Positions 38,589-48,635 of a DNA stretch of 64,000 nt are shown piece after piece (the first letter of the stretch is position 1; each line of letters begins with the position of its first letter). The notes under the pieces were generated by a model that did no database searches, was not told the DNA's origin, and saw only the letters and a program-made list of their open reading frames with translations. Both the position numbers and the translations under genes were made by a program. Origin of the DNA: Pantoea agglomerans (GTDB taxonomy: Bacteria; Pseudomonadota; Gammaproteobacteria; Enterobacterales; Enterobacteriaceae); the NCBI RefSeq assembly GCF_020149765.1, contig NZ_CP083809.1:1860001-1924000 (forward strand). Reading direction: 5' to 3'.

Positions 38589-40211
38589 TTACGGCTCCTC
38601 GCGCTCATCACGGTAAACTCCGGCAAAAGAGGCGTTGCCGAACGGGCTTAACACCAGGCCTTTAATATCGTGGCGGTAGGCCTGCAACCGCAGCGAAGAG
38701 GCGAGCGGCAGCACCGGCAGATCGCGCGCCAGCATCTGCTGCGCCAGATGATAGTTCTCAATGCGGCCCGCCAGCTGCTGCGACAGCAGCGCCTTCTGCA
38801 GGGTCTCATCGAAGCCAGGCGAGCACCAGTGCGCATAGTTGGTCTGCGAGCGAATCGCCGCGCAGCTCAGCAGCGGACGGAAAAAACTGTCGGGATCGTT
38901 ACTGTCGGTCGCCCAGCCGGTCAGAGTGAGATCGTGGTTCATCGCCATCAGCTGCGCTTCCTGAAAGCGGCCCTCTACGGGGGCAATGCTCACCTTAACG
39001 CCAACCTGCGCCAGATCGGCCTGCAGCAGCTCCGCCGTTTTCAGCGGGCTGGGGTTCCATGCCTGTGAGGCGGACGGCACCACCAGACGCAGATGCAAAT
39101 CGGTAATACCCAGCGACGCCAGCATCGCGCGCGCTTTTTTCGGATCATATTCAGTGACGCGCGCTTCGTTATCGTAAGCCCAGGAGGCGCGCGGCAGCAC
39201 CGAAGCGGCGGTTTCCGCCGTCCCGTAGTAGATCGACTCCATCAGCCGTTCGTTATTGATCGCCAGCGCCAGCGCGTGGCGCACTTCAGGGCGGTCCAGC
39301 GGCGCTTTGCGAGTGTTGAACGCCAGGTATGCGATGTTCATGCCTGGGCGCAGCGTCATGCGCAGGCGAGGATCGTCGCGCAGGATAGAGATCTGACTGG
39401 CGGCGGGATAAGCCAGCACGTCGCACTCGCCCGTCAGCAGTTTGGAGAGCCGGCCCGTGCCGCCCGCGCCCATATCGATCACCGCCTGCTGCAGGCGCGG
39501 CACCCCTTTCCAGTAGGCGGGATTGCGCGCCAGCCGAATATACTGTCCGGCGCGATATTCGCTGAGCTGATAGGGGCCAGTGCCCACCGGCTGGCGATCG
39601 AGCTGCTCCTGTCGGCCGCTGCGGGTCAGTTGGTCAGCATATTCCGCTGACAGCACCGGCGCATAGTGGGTTGCCAGATGCCAGAGAAACGAGGCGTCCG
39701 GGCTGTTAAGCCGGATCTCAACGGTATTGCCGTTGAGCTTTTTAACGCTCTGCACCGAATCAGCAAACTGCAGGCTGTCGAAGTAAGGGTAATTGCCGCC
39801 GTTAACGTTGTGCCACGGATGGTTGCGATCGAACATGCGGGCAAAGCTGAACACCACATCGTCGGCGTTCATCGCGCGCGTCGGCGTGAACCAGGAGGTA
39901 CGCTGGAAAGAGACCTTGCTGCGCAGGTGGAAGCGGTAGGTTGCGCCGTTATCGCGCACTTCCCATGAAGATGCCAGGTCGGGCACCAGGCGATAGGTGT
40001 AGGGATCGACATCCAGTAAACGGTCGTAGAGCTGCGCGGCGAGGGTATCCACGGCGAGGCCGCTGCTCGCCATTTGCGGATTAAAGGTGTTAAGCGTGCC
40101 GTTGACGCAGTAAACAAAGCCGCTGTGGCGAATATCGCGGCTTTCTGCCGACCAGGCAGAGGCGCTTAATACGCTGAGGATAAGCATCAGCGACGAAATT
40201 AGTTTTGACAT
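38589..40211 (-). CDS. sapA: SapA, periplasmic peptide-binding protein
   Basis: 540 residues, family 5 solute-binding protein. The ATG at 40211 gives a signal peptide (MSKLISSLMLILSVLSASAWSA) followed by SRDIRHSGFVYCVNG as in other SapA proteins; the open frame extends 75 codons upstream but that part is not SapA. Motifs WFTPTRAMNADDVVFSFARMFDRNHPWHNVNGGNYPYFDS and YGTAETAASVLPRASWAYDNEA match closely. Binds antimicrobial peptides and haem-like cargo for import by SapBCDF. First gene of the sap operon. Confidence 0.96.
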   Translation of the reverse strand: MSKLISSLMLILSVLSASAWSAESRDIRHSGFVYCVNGTLNTFNPQMASSGLAVDTLAAQLYDRLLDVDPYTYRLVPDLASSWEVRDNGATYRFHLRSKVSFQRTSWFTPTRAMNADDVVFSFARMFDRNHPWHNVNGGNYPYFDSLQFADSVQSVKKLNGNTVEIRLNSPDASFLWHLATHYAPVLSAEYADQLTRSGRQEQLDRQPVGTGPYQLSEYRAGQYIRLARNPAYWKGVPRLQQAVIDMGAGGTGRLSKLLTGECDVLAYPAASQISILRDDPRLRMTLRPGMNIAYLAFNTRKAPLDRPEVRHALALAINNERLMESIYYGTAETAASVLPRASWAYDNEARVTEYDPKKARAMLASLGITDLHLRLVVPSASQAWNPSPLKTAELLQADLAQVGVKVSIAPVEGRFQEAQLMAMNHDLTLTGWATDSNDPDSFFRPLLSCAAIRSQTNYAHWCSPGFDETLQKALLSQQLAGRIENYHLAQQMLARDLPVLPLASSLRLQAYRHDIKGLVLSPFGNASFAGVYRDEREEP

Positions 40212-40336
40212 AGAACTCAACGGTGTTCGGGCAATAGGCTGAGTGTATCGCAAAGGCGGCGATGTCCCAAAACATGGTGAAGCGGCTGGGGGGATTTTCG
40301 CCAGAGGGCGGGGTATAGACACACCCTTGCTGTGGT

Positions 40337-40356
40337 AATGAGAAAAATTCTCAATT
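40337..40356. promoter_or_regulatory. Fur-box-like site upstream of ryhB
   Basis: AATGAGAAAAATTCTCAATT, containing the perfect inverted repeat TGAGAA-AAA-TTCTCA, close to the Fur consensus of inverted AATGATAAT-type heptamers. It ends just before the -35 TTTACA (40362-40367). A second, weaker AT-rich Fur-like stretch (40378-40397) covers the -10 TATTAT (40386-40391). This agrees with iron repression of RyhB. Confidence 0.75.
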
Positions 40357-40397
40357 AGAGCTTTACAGGTGAGAACAAGAATGATTATTATTTGATT

Positions 40398-40485
40398 GCG
40401 CTTCAGCGGTGGCTCTACCGGTGAAGAGCACGACATTGCTCACATTGCTTCCAGTATTGTTGCCCGCGCAAGCGGGCTTTTTTTT
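40398..40485 (+). ncRNA. ryhB: RyhB small RNA (iron-sparing regulator)
   Basis: The conserved RyhB core is present exactly: GCACGACATTGCTCACATTG followed by CTTCCAGTATT (40428 onward), preceded by an imperfect 5' hairpin and followed by a GC-rich terminator GCCCGCGCAAGCGGGC with eight T (40461-40485). -35 TTTACA and -10 TATTAT are 18 bases apart and place the start near 40398, giving about 88 nt versus 90 in E. coli. RyhB pairs with Hfq and mRNAs of iron-using proteins (sodB, sdh and others) and is repressed by Fur. In E. coli it lies elsewhere, between yhhX and yhhY. Confidence 0.93.
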
Positions 40486-40487
40486 CC

Positions 40488-41045
40488 CGTCATCTTTTGC
40501 GCTGCTGCTGCGTTGGCTGCGCTCGGCTACCCCGGTCACATACTGATGTATGCTCCCGGCGATATCCTCGCTTGCCGCCTTGCTTCAGCACAAAAGCTTT
40601 AGGGAAACGGGCCGTCATCTTTTGCGCTGCTGCTGCGTTGGCTGCGCTCGGCTACCCCGGTCACATACTGATGTATGCTCCCGGCGATATCCTCGCTTGC
40701 CGCCTTGCTTCAGCACAAAAGCTTTAGGGAAACGGGCCGTCATCTTTTACGCTGCTGCTGCGTTGGCTGCGTTGGCTGCGTTGGCTGCGTTGGCTGCGCT
40801 CGGCTACCCCGGTCAAATACTGATGTATGCTCCCGGCGATATCCTCGCTTGCCGCCTTGCTTCAGCACAAAAGCTTTAGGGAAACGGGCCGTCATCTTTT
40901 GCGCTGCTGCTGCGTTGGCTGCGCTCGGCTACCCCGGTCACATACTGATGTATGCTCCCGGCGATATCCTCTCTTGCCGCCTTGCTTCAGCCCAAAAGCT
41001 TTAGGGAAACGGGCCGTCATCTTTTGCGCGACTGCTGAGGCTGCT
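40488..41045. repeat. Tandem array of a 125-bp palindromic intergenic repeat
   Basis: Four full units start at 40488, 40613, 40738 and 40890, with a fifth partial unit from 41015. Units are nearly identical over 125 bases; the third is 152 bases because GTTGGCTGC is present in three extra copies (27 bases). Each unit contains an imperfect dyad around ACATACTGATGTATGC with arms like GGCTGCGCTCGGCTACCCCGG. The frames through the array are open in two phases but encode repeat artefacts. The unit resembles palindromic repeat families found between genes in Erwinia, Yersinia and Serratia. It fills the gap between ryhB and pspF. Confidence 0.92.
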
Positions 41046-41060
41046 CCAGCCATGCCAAAA

Positions 41061-42059
<999 letters not shown>

Positions 42060-42155
42060 GATGAAATTCACCACCTCTTAATCAATTTAACTACCTTACG
42101 CCACGCGGGCTTCCCTGTAAAAAATAAATATCTATAAAAATCAGGAACATAAAAA

Positions 42156-42171
42156 TTGGCACGCCTTTTGA
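42156..42171 (+). promoter_or_regulatory. Sigma-54 promoter of pspABCD
   Basis: TTGGCACGCCTTTTGA, with the -24 TGGCACG element exact and the -12 element TTGA in place of TTGC, 52 bases before pspA and in the same position as the E. coli psp promoter. PspF sites and IHF bending would lie in the 42060-42150 AT-rich stretch between the divergent genes. Confidence 0.85.
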
Positions 42172-42222
42172 ATATAACAATCAGCGCAAGGCGCACCAAC
42201 ATAAACAAAGAGGAACATCATT

Positions 42223-42888
42223 ATGGGTATTTTTTCTCGTTTCGCCGACATCGTTAACGCCAACATCAATTCGCTGCTGGAGCGTGCGGAAGATCCGCAG
42301 AAACTGGTACGCCTGATGATTCAGGAGATGGAAGACACGCTGATTGAAGTGCGCTCTACGTCGGCGCGCGCGCTGGCTGAGAAAAAACAGCTGAACCGCC
42401 GCATTGAACAGGCGGAAATCCAGCAGGCAGAATGGCAGGAAAAAGCGGAGCTGGCGCTGCGCAAAGAGAAAGACGATCTGGCGCGTGCGGCGCTGATCGA
42501 AAAACAGAAGCTGACCGAACTGATCGCCTCGCTGCAGCAGGAAGTGACTCACGTCGATGAGACGCTGGAGCGCATGAAAGGCGAAATCGGCGAGCTGGAG
42601 AAAAAGCTGAGCGAAACCCGTGCCCGTCAGCAGGCGCTGACGCTGCGTCATCAGGCCGCCTCCAACTCGCGCGATGCGCGTCGCCAGCTCGACAGCGGCA
42701 AGCTGGATGAAGCGATGGCGCGTTTTGAATCTTTTGAGCGCCGCATCGACCATATGGAAGCAGAAGCGGAAAGTCAGCGTTTCGGCAAGTCGAAGTCGCT
42801 GGACGCGCAGTTCGCCGATCTGCAGGCCGATGACGAAATCAGCCAGCAGCTGGAAGCGCTGAAAGCCAAAATGAACCGTAGCGAATAA
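42223..42888 (+). CDS. pspA: PspA, phage-shock effector and negative regulator
   Basis: 221 residues (E. coli 222), almost wholly helical coiled coil, starting [20 protein letters not shown], the amphipathic helix that binds stressed membrane. ESCRT-III/Vipp1 superfamily. It binds and inhibits PspF in unstressed cells and scaffolds the inner membrane under stress. Good AGAGGA ribosome site. Confidence 0.98.
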   Translation: MGIFSRFADIVNANINSLLERAEDPQKLVRLMIQEMEDTLIEVRSTSARALAEKKQLNRRIEQAEIQQAEWQEKAELALRKEKDDLARAALIEKQKLTELIASLQQEVTHVDETLERMKGEIGELEKKLSETRARQQALTLRHQAASNSRDARRQLDSGKLDEAMARFESFERRIDHMEAEAESQRFGKSKSLDAQFADLQADDEISQQLEALKAKMNRSE

Positions 42889-42924
42889 CACTATTTGATC
42901 TGCGAGAGTGATTAAGGAGAGTCA

Positions 42925-43149
42925 ATGAGCGCACTTTTTCTCGCTATACCGCTGACCATATTCGTGCTGTTTGTTGCGCCAATCTGGTTATGGCTGCACT
43001 ACAGCAATCGCCGCAGCGGCAACGAACTGTCGGCAGGCGATCTTCAGCGCCTGCAGCAGCTGACGCAGGATGCGGAACGTATGCGCGACCGCATTCATGC
43101 GCTGGAATCTATTCTGGATGCCGAGCATCCCAACTGGAGACAGCCATGA
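42925..43149 (+). CDS. pspB: PspB, phage-shock membrane sensor subunit
   Basis: 74 residues: one N-terminal membrane helix and a cytoplasmic leucine-rich coiled coil ending in LESILDAEHPNWRQP. Works with PspC to release PspF from PspA. Its TGA overlaps the pspC ATG. Confidence 0.95.
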   Translation: MSALFLAIPLTIFVLFVAPIWLWLHYSNRRSGNELSAGDLQRLQQLTQDAERMRDRIHALESILDAEHPNWRQP

Positions 43150-43493
43150 TTAAACGTAAGCTGTGGCGTAAACCGGACGAAGGGAAGCTGATGGGCGTCT
43201 GCGCCGGCGTGGCTGAGTACCTGGATATCCCGGTGCGGCTGCTGCGCGTGATCGTGGTGCTGTCGCTGTTCTTCGGCCTGTTCGCGATTACTATCTGCGC
43301 CTACTTTATTCTGGGGTTTGTGCTAGACGTCAAACCGGCAGATGCCGAAGAGGGCGCAGCAAAGCCCAACGCCGGCGAACTGCTCGACCGGCTGGAAAGC
43401 GCGCTGCGGCGCGATGAGTACAGCGTGCGCGAGATTGAACGCTACGTTACGTCTGAAACGTTCAGCGTGCGCAGCCGCTTTCGCCAGCTCTGA
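43146..43493 (+). CDS. pspC: PspC, phage-shock membrane sensor subunit
   Basis: 115 residues with a PspC domain (LMGVCAGVAEYLDIPVRLLRVIVVLS), one strong hydrophobic segment and the conserved C-terminal ERYVTSETFSVRSRFRQL. ATG at 43146 overlaps the pspB stop; the longer open frame upstream lies within pspB. Senses membrane stress such as secretin mislocalisation with PspB. Confidence 0.95.
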   Translation: MIKRKLWRKPDEGKLMGVCAGVAEYLDIPVRLLRVIVVLSLFFGLFAITICAYFILGFVLDVKPADAEEGAAKPNAGELLDRLESALRRDEYSVREIERYVTSETFSVRSRFRQL

Positions 43494-43549
43494 CTTTCCC
43501 TGAACGGGGCCGCCACGGCCCCGTTATACCCGTCAACCGGAGGTTTACT

Positions 43550-43795
43550 TTGTTATATTCACGCACGTCCTCTTTTCGCCGCCGCGCGACCCCCGCGTTG
43601 AAGTCGGTCGGGAAATTCATCATTATCAATGCCGTGAGCTATGGACCGGCCGGACTGACCGGCTGGGCGGTAAAATCAGTTGCGCGTCGCCCGCTGCGCA
43701 TTCTGCTTTCCCTGGCGCTGGAGCCGTTGCTGCAGCGCGTAATGAAGCGGGCGGCGGCGCGCTTCATCAGGGAAAAAGATGATAAACAAGTCTGA
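43550..43795 (+). CDS. pspD: PspD, phage-shock accessory membrane protein
   Basis: 81 residues with central hydrophobic stretches (VGKFIIINAVSYGPAGLTGWAV). The only plausible start is a TTG at 43550, placed just after a GGAGGT at 43539-43544. Function poorly defined in any species. Its end overlaps ycjX by 17 bases. No pspE rhodanese gene follows, as is common outside Escherichia. Confidence 0.88.
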   Translation: MLYSRTSSFRRRATPALKSVGKFIIINAVSYGPAGLTGWAVKSVARRPLRILLSLALEPLLQRVMKRAAARFIREKDDKQV

Positions 43796-45173
43796 ACTAC
43801 TGTCACTACTCAACCGCGGCGCGGATCGTCATCTGCGCCTGGCGGTTACTGGCCTGAGCCGCAGCGGCAAAACCGCCTTTATCACCTCATTAGTTAACCA
43901 GCTGCTTAACGTGCACAGCGGCGCGCGGCTGCCGCTCTTTTCCGTGGTGCGCGACGAGCGGCTGCTGGGCGTCAAGCGCATTCCGCAGCGCGATATGGGC
44001 ACGGCGCGCTTCACCTACGACGAAGGGCTGGCGCAGCTCTACGGCACGCCGCCCGCCTGGCCGACCCCAACGCGCGGCGTCAGCGAAATGCGGCTGGCGC
44101 TGCGCTACCGCTCGCAGGATTCGCTGCTGCGTCATTTCAAAGAGAGCGCCACGCTCTATCTGGAAATCGTCGACTATCCCGGCGAATGGCTGCTCGACCT
44201 GCCGATGCTGGCGCAGGATTATGTCGACTGGTCGCGGCAGATGGTGGGGCTGTTGCAGGGCGATCGCGCGCAGTGGGCGCAGCCGTGGCGCGAACTCTGC
44301 GCCTCGCTCGATCCCTTTGCGCCCGCCGACGAAAACCGGCTGGCCGCCATCGCCGCCGCCTGGACCGACTATCTGCACCGCTGCAAAGCGGAAGGGCTGC
44401 ACTTTATCCAGCCGGGGCGCTTTGTGCTGCCGGGCGACATGGCGGGCGCGCCCGCGCTGCAGTTCTTTCCTTGGCCGCTAGCGGACGAGTCTGCGCGCGG
44501 CAAACTGGCGCAGGCTGACAAAGGCAGCAACTTCGCCATGCTGCAGCAGCGCTTTCGCTACTACTGCCAGCATGTGGTGAAGGACTTCTACCGCAACCAC
44601 TTCCTGCGCTTCGACCGTCAGATCGTGCTGGTGGACTGCCTGCAGCCGCTAAACAGCGGCCCGCAGGCCTTTAACGATATGCGGCTGGCGCTGACCCAGC
44701 TGATGCAGAGCTTTCACTATGGGCAGCGCACCCTGTTCCGCCGCCTCTTTTCGCCGGTGATCGACAAGCTGCTGTTTGCCGCCACCAAAGCGGACCATAT
44801 CACCGCCGATCAGCACGGCAATATGGTGTCGCTGCTGCAGCAGCTGGTGCAGGACGCGTGGCAAAACGCCGCCTTCGAGGGCATCAGCATGGACTGCATC
44901 GGTCTGGCGTCGGTGCAGGCGACCCAGAGCGGGCTGGTGGACCATCGCGGCGAAAAGATCCCGGCGCTGCGCGGCGAGCGGCTGGCGGACGGCGAGGCGC
45001 TGACCTTCTATCCGGGCGAAGTGCCGCCGCGGCTGCCGGGCCACGCCTTCTGGCAGCAGCAGGGATTTCAGTTTGAACAGTTCCGGCCGCAGCCGCTCGA
45101 TATCGATCGACCGCTGCCCCATATCCGCATGGATGCCGCGCTGGAATTTTTATTAGGAGACAAGCTGCGATGA
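43779..45173 (+). CDS. ycjX: YcjX, DUF463 P-loop GTPase-like protein
   Basis: 464 residues, collinear with E. coli YcjX (465). Walker A-like [24 protein letters not shown], and a C-terminal NKxD-like TKADHI. Structural work on the family shows a stress-linked GTPase; it is co-transcribed with psp genes and is part of the PspF regulon. Overlaps ycjF by four bases. Confidence 0.95.
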   Translation: MINKSELLSLLNRGADRHLRLAVTGLSRSGKTAFITSLVNQLLNVHSGARLPLFSVVRDERLLGVKRIPQRDMGTARFTYDEGLAQLYGTPPAWPTPTRGVSEMRLALRYRSQDSLLRHFKESATLYLEIVDYPGEWLLDLPMLAQDYVDWSRQMVGLLQGDRAQWAQPWRELCASLDPFAPADENRLAAIAAAWTDYLHRCKAEGLHFIQPGRFVLPGDMAGAPALQFFPWPLADESARGKLAQADKGSNFAMLQQRFRYYCQHVVKDFYRNHFLRFDRQIVLVDCLQPLNSGPQAFNDMRLALTQLMQSFHYGQRTLFRRLFSPVIDKLLFAATKADHITADQHGNMVSLLQQLVQDAWQNAAFEGISMDCIGLASVQATQSGLVDHRGEKIPALRGERLADGEALTFYPGEVPPRLPGHAFWQQQGFQFEQFRPQPLDIDRPLPHIRMDAALEFLLGDKLR

Positions 45174-46237
45174 ACGATGAACAACTCAAGCCGCGTATCG
45201 ATTTTGCCCGGCCGCTGGATGGGCCGCGCGAGCCCGCCCTGCGCCCGGCGCAGGCGTTCGAGGGTGAGGCGCAGCAGGCGTTTCTCGCCGTCGACGAGCA
45301 GGCCGACGAGGTGGCAGAAGAGGGCGCGGGAGAGCGGGCGGTAGAGCAGGCGCTGCGGCCGAAGCGCAGCCTGTGGCGTCGGCTGGTGGGCGCGGGCGTG
45401 GCGCTGTTCGCCGCCAGCGTCGTGGCGCAGAGCGTGCAGTGGATGCACGACGCCTGGCTGACGCGCGACTGGTTTGCCCTTGGCAGCGGCGCAGCGGGCG
45501 CTTTAATTGTGATTGCCGGCGTCGGCGCCCTCACCAGCGAGTGGCGTCGCCTCTATAAGCTGCGCGCACGCGCCGAAACGCGCGACGTTGGACGCGAACT
45601 GCTGCACAGCCACAGCGTTGGCAAAGGGCGCGCCTTCTGCGAAAAGCTGGCGCAGCAGGCGGGTCTCGATCAGGCGCATCCGGCGCTGCAGCGCTGGCAC
45701 GCCTCGCTGCATGAAAGCCAGAACGATCGCGAAACCGTTACGCTCTATGCGCAGCTGGTGCAGCCGGTGCAGGATCGTCAGGCGCGACGCGAAATCGGCC
45801 GCCACGCCGCCGAGTCGACGCTGATGATCGCGGTAAGCCCGCTGGCGCTGGTGGATATGGCGTTTATCGCGTGGCGCAACCTGCGGCTGGTAAACCGCAT
45901 CGCCGCTATCTACGGCATTGAGCTTGGCTATTTCAGTCGGCTGCGGCTGTTTCGCCTGGTGCTGCTGAATATGGCGTTTGCCGGCGCGTCGGAGCTGGTG
46001 CGCGAAGTGGGCATGGACTGGATGTCGCAGGATATCGCCGCCCGGCTCTCCGCGCGCGCCGCGCAGGGCATCGGCGCCGGTCTGCTTACCGCGCGGCTCG
46101 GCATCAAGGCGATGGAGCTTTGCCGTCCGCTGCCCTGGCTGGAAGAGGATAAGCCGCGCCTGGGCGATTTCCGCCGCGATCTTATTAGCCAGCTTAAAGA
46201 GACGCTGCCCAAAAGCGGCGCGAAGCGCGAAGGCTAA
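45170..46237 (+). CDS. ycjF: YcjF, DUF697/UPF0283 inner-membrane protein
   Basis: 355 residues with an acidic N-terminal tail, two close membrane helices (about residues 68-88 and 100-120) and a C-terminal DUF697 domain ([28 protein letters not shown]). Partner of YcjX by operon position throughout enterobacteria; molecular role not established. Confidence 0.93.
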   Translation: MNDEQLKPRIDFARPLDGPREPALRPAQAFEGEAQQAFLAVDEQADEVAEEGAGERAVEQALRPKRSLWRRLVGAGVALFAASVVAQSVQWMHDAWLTRDWFALGSGAAGALIVIAGVGALTSEWRRLYKLRARAETRDVGRELLHSHSVGKGRAFCEKLAQQAGLDQAHPALQRWHASLHESQNDRETVTLYAQLVQPVQDRQARREIGRHAAESTLMIAVSPLALVDMAFIAWRNLRLVNRIAAIYGIELGYFSRLRLFRLVLLNMAFAGASELVREVGMDWMSQDIAARLSARAAQGIGAGLLTARLGIKAMELCRPLPWLEEDKPRLGDFRRDLISQLKETLPKSGAKREG

Positions 46238-46382
46238 GCGCCTCCTTCTGCGGTGCGCTGCCCTCAGCGCGAAGCGCACCGCAGACTGAACAGAACTGTC
46301 AACTTTTGCTTCCACGCCTCTTCAGACCTGCCGCAAGTTAGCGTATTATCTCCCGATTCTTCACCTGACTAAGGCCATCGCA

Positions 46383-47963
46383 ATGCGTCTTGAAGTCTTC
46401 TGCCAGGACCGCATCGGTCTGGCGCGCGAGCTGCTCGATCTGTTAGTCGCCCGTAACATCGATTTACGCGGCATAGAAATCGCGGCGCTCGGCCGTATTT
46501 ACCTTAACTTCTCTGCGCTTGAATTTGACCAGTTCAGCAGCCTGATGGCGGAAATCCGCCGCACGCCGGGCGTAACCGACGTGCGCACCGTCGCCTATAT
46601 GCCTTCGGAGCGGGAACATCGCGCCCTGAGCGCGCTGCTGGTCGCCATGCCGGAGCCGGTTTTTTCCATCGACCTGAAAAGCAAAGTGGAGCTGGCGAAC
46701 CCGGCTGCGCAGCAGCTGTTCGACCTCGACGAGCAAAAAATTCGCAACCACAGCGCCGGCAACCTGATTAGCGGCTTTAACTTCCAGCGCTGGCTGGAGA
46801 GCGACCGCGTCGAGGCGCAGGCGCAGCATGTGGTGATCGACGGCCGCGACTTCCTGATGGAGGCGCGTCCTATCTACCTGACCGCCGATGAGGGCACGGG
46901 CGACCAGCCGGTTGGCGCCATGGTGATGCTGAAATCCACCGCGCGCATGGGGCGTCAGCTGCAAAACCTGGTGGTAACCGACGAGTCGGAGTTTGACCAT
47001 ATCATCGCGGTGACGCCGAAGATGCGTCAGGTGATCGACCAGGCACGCAAGCTGGCGATGCACGACGCGCCGCTGCTGATCGTCGGGGATACCGGCACCG
47101 GCAAAGATATGCTGGCGCGCGCCTGCCACCTGCGCAGCGCGCGCGGCAAGAAGCCGTTCCTGGCGCTAAACTGCGCCTCGCTGCCGGACGACGTTGCGGA
47201 GAGCGAACTTTTCGGCCATGCCGCCGGCGCCTATCCCAACGCGCTGGAGGGGAAAAAAGGCTTTTTCGAGCAGGCCAACGGCGGCTCGGTGCTGCTGGAT
47301 GAGATTGGCGAAATGTCGCCGCGTATGCAGACCAAGCTGCTGCGCTTCCTGAACGACGGCACCTTCCGCCGCGTCGGGGAAGAGCATGAGGTGCATGTCG
47401 ACGTGCGCGTTATCTGCGCCACGCAGAAGAACCTGATTGAGCTGGTGCAGCGCGGCGAGTTCCGCGAAGATCTCTTTTATCGCCTGAACGTGTTAACGCT
47501 GCATCTGCCGCCGCTGCGCGAGCGTCCGCTGGATATTCTGCCGCTTACCGAGATGTTTGTGGCGCGCTTTGCCGACGAGCAGGGCATCCCGCGTCCACGC
47601 CTCTCGCCGCAGCTTAACGGGCTGCTGACGCGCTACAACTGGCCGGGCAACGTGCGCCAGCTCAAGAACGCGCTCTACCGAGCGCTGACCCAGCTCGAGG
47701 GGCATGAACTGCGTCCGCAGGATATCGTGCTGCCTGAACAGGCGCTGGACGCCTCGCTGGGGGATGAGGCGATGGAGGGCACCCTTGATGAGATCACCAG
47801 CCGCTTTGAGCGCTCCGTGCTCACCCGCCTTTATCTCTCCTATCCCAGCACGCGAAAGCTGGCGAAACGCCTTGGCGTTTCCCATACGGCTATCGCCAAC
47901 AAGCTGCGTGAATATGGGTTAGGGCAGAGGCGCGGCGAGCAGGAGGAGAAAAACGGCGGCTGA
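46383..47963 (+). CDS. tyrR: TyrR, aromatic amino acid regulator
   Basis: 526 residues: N-terminal ACT domain (MRLEVFCQDRIGLARELLDLLV), PAS domain (about 80-190), AAA+ central domain with Walker A GDTGTGKD and Walker B GGSVLLDE, and a C-terminal helix-turn-helix (STRKLAKRLGVSHTAIANKLREYG). The sigma-54 contact loop reads GAYPNA rather than GAFTGA, consistent with TyrR acting on sigma-70 promoters; E. coli TyrR lacks even this (HAPEGKKG). It controls tyrosine, phenylalanine and tryptophan transport and synthesis genes. Confidence 0.97.
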   Translation: MRLEVFCQDRIGLARELLDLLVARNIDLRGIEIAALGRIYLNFSALEFDQFSSLMAEIRRTPGVTDVRTVAYMPSEREHRALSALLVAMPEPVFSIDLKSKVELANPAAQQLFDLDEQKIRNHSAGNLISGFNFQRWLESDRVEAQAQHVVIDGRDFLMEARPIYLTADEGTGDQPVGAMVMLKSTARMGRQLQNLVVTDESEFDHIIAVTPKMRQVIDQARKLAMHDAPLLIVGDTGTGKDMLARACHLRSARGKKPFLALNCASLPDDVAESELFGHAAGAYPNALEGKKGFFEQANGGSVLLDEIGEMSPRMQTKLLRFLNDGTFRRVGEEHEVHVDVRVICATQKNLIELVQRGEFREDLFYRLNVLTLHLPPLRERPLDILPLTEMFVARFADEQGIPRPRLSPQLNGLLTRYNWPGNVRQLKNALYRALTQLEGHELRPQDIVLPEQALDASLGDEAMEGTLDEITSRFERSVLTRLYLSYPSTRKLAKRLGVSHTAIANKLREYGLGQRRGEQEEKNGG

Positions 47964-47981
47964 CAGCCGCCGGGGTAAAAG

Positions 47982-48485
47982 CTACTTCAGTACGGCCAGC
48001 GCCGCGTCGTAATCGGGTTCCGTGGTGATCTCGTCTACCAGCTGGCTGTACAGCACTTTGTCATGCTCATCCAGCACCACCACCGCGCGCGCCGTCAGGC
48101 CCGCCAGCGCCCCTGCAGAAATTTCCACGCCATAATCCTGTTTGAACTCAGCGCCGCGCAGCGTCGAGAGCGTGACGACGTTATTCAGGTTGTCGGCACC
48201 GCAAAAGCGCGACTGCGCAAACGGCAGATCGGCGGAGACGCACAGCACTACCGTGTTGGTCAGCTCGCTGGCCAGCTGGTTGAAGCGGCGCACCGAGGCA
48301 GCACAGACGCCGGTATCGACGCTGGGAAAAATATTCAGAACCTTGCGTTTTCCTGCATACTCAGAGAGCGACACGTCGGAGAGATTTTTTGCCACCAGCG
48401 AAAAGGCTTTAGCCTGCTCGCCCGGCTGGGGAAAGTGACCAGCAACCTCAACCGGGTTGCCCTGAAAATGTACAGTATGAGACAT
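47982..48485 (-). CDS. tpx: Tpx, lipid/thiol peroxidase
   Basis: 167 residues. Peroxidatic Cys61 in [15 protein letters not shown] and resolving Cys95 in [10 protein letters not shown] match atypical 2-Cys peroxiredoxin Tpx, which reduces organic peroxides using thioredoxin. Convergent with tyrR, as in E. coli. Confidence 0.97.
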   Translation of the reverse strand: MSHTVHFQGNPVEVAGHFPQPGEQAKAFSLVAKNLSDVSLSEYAGKRKVLNIFPSVDTGVCAASVRRFNQLASELTNTVVLCVSADLPFAQSRFCGADNLNNVVTLSTLRGAEFKQDYGVEISAGALAGLTARAVVVLDEHDKVLYSQLVDEITTEPDYDAALAVLK

Positions 48486-48635
48486 AGTAATTCCTTAAAC
48501 GTCAGAAAAAAGCGTGACTGGCTACAGGTAAGTATGGTTTGAAAAAAGATTTATGACATATCTATAAAAGGCTTACGAGCCTTAAACGCAGATTATCCGA
48601 GACGACGCGCATTTATCGAATGACATGGAGAGAGT

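Noticed and set aside
40488..41045. CRISPR array
   Set aside because: Units are contiguous and nearly identical over the full 125 bases, with no short repeat/unique spacer structure and no cas genes.
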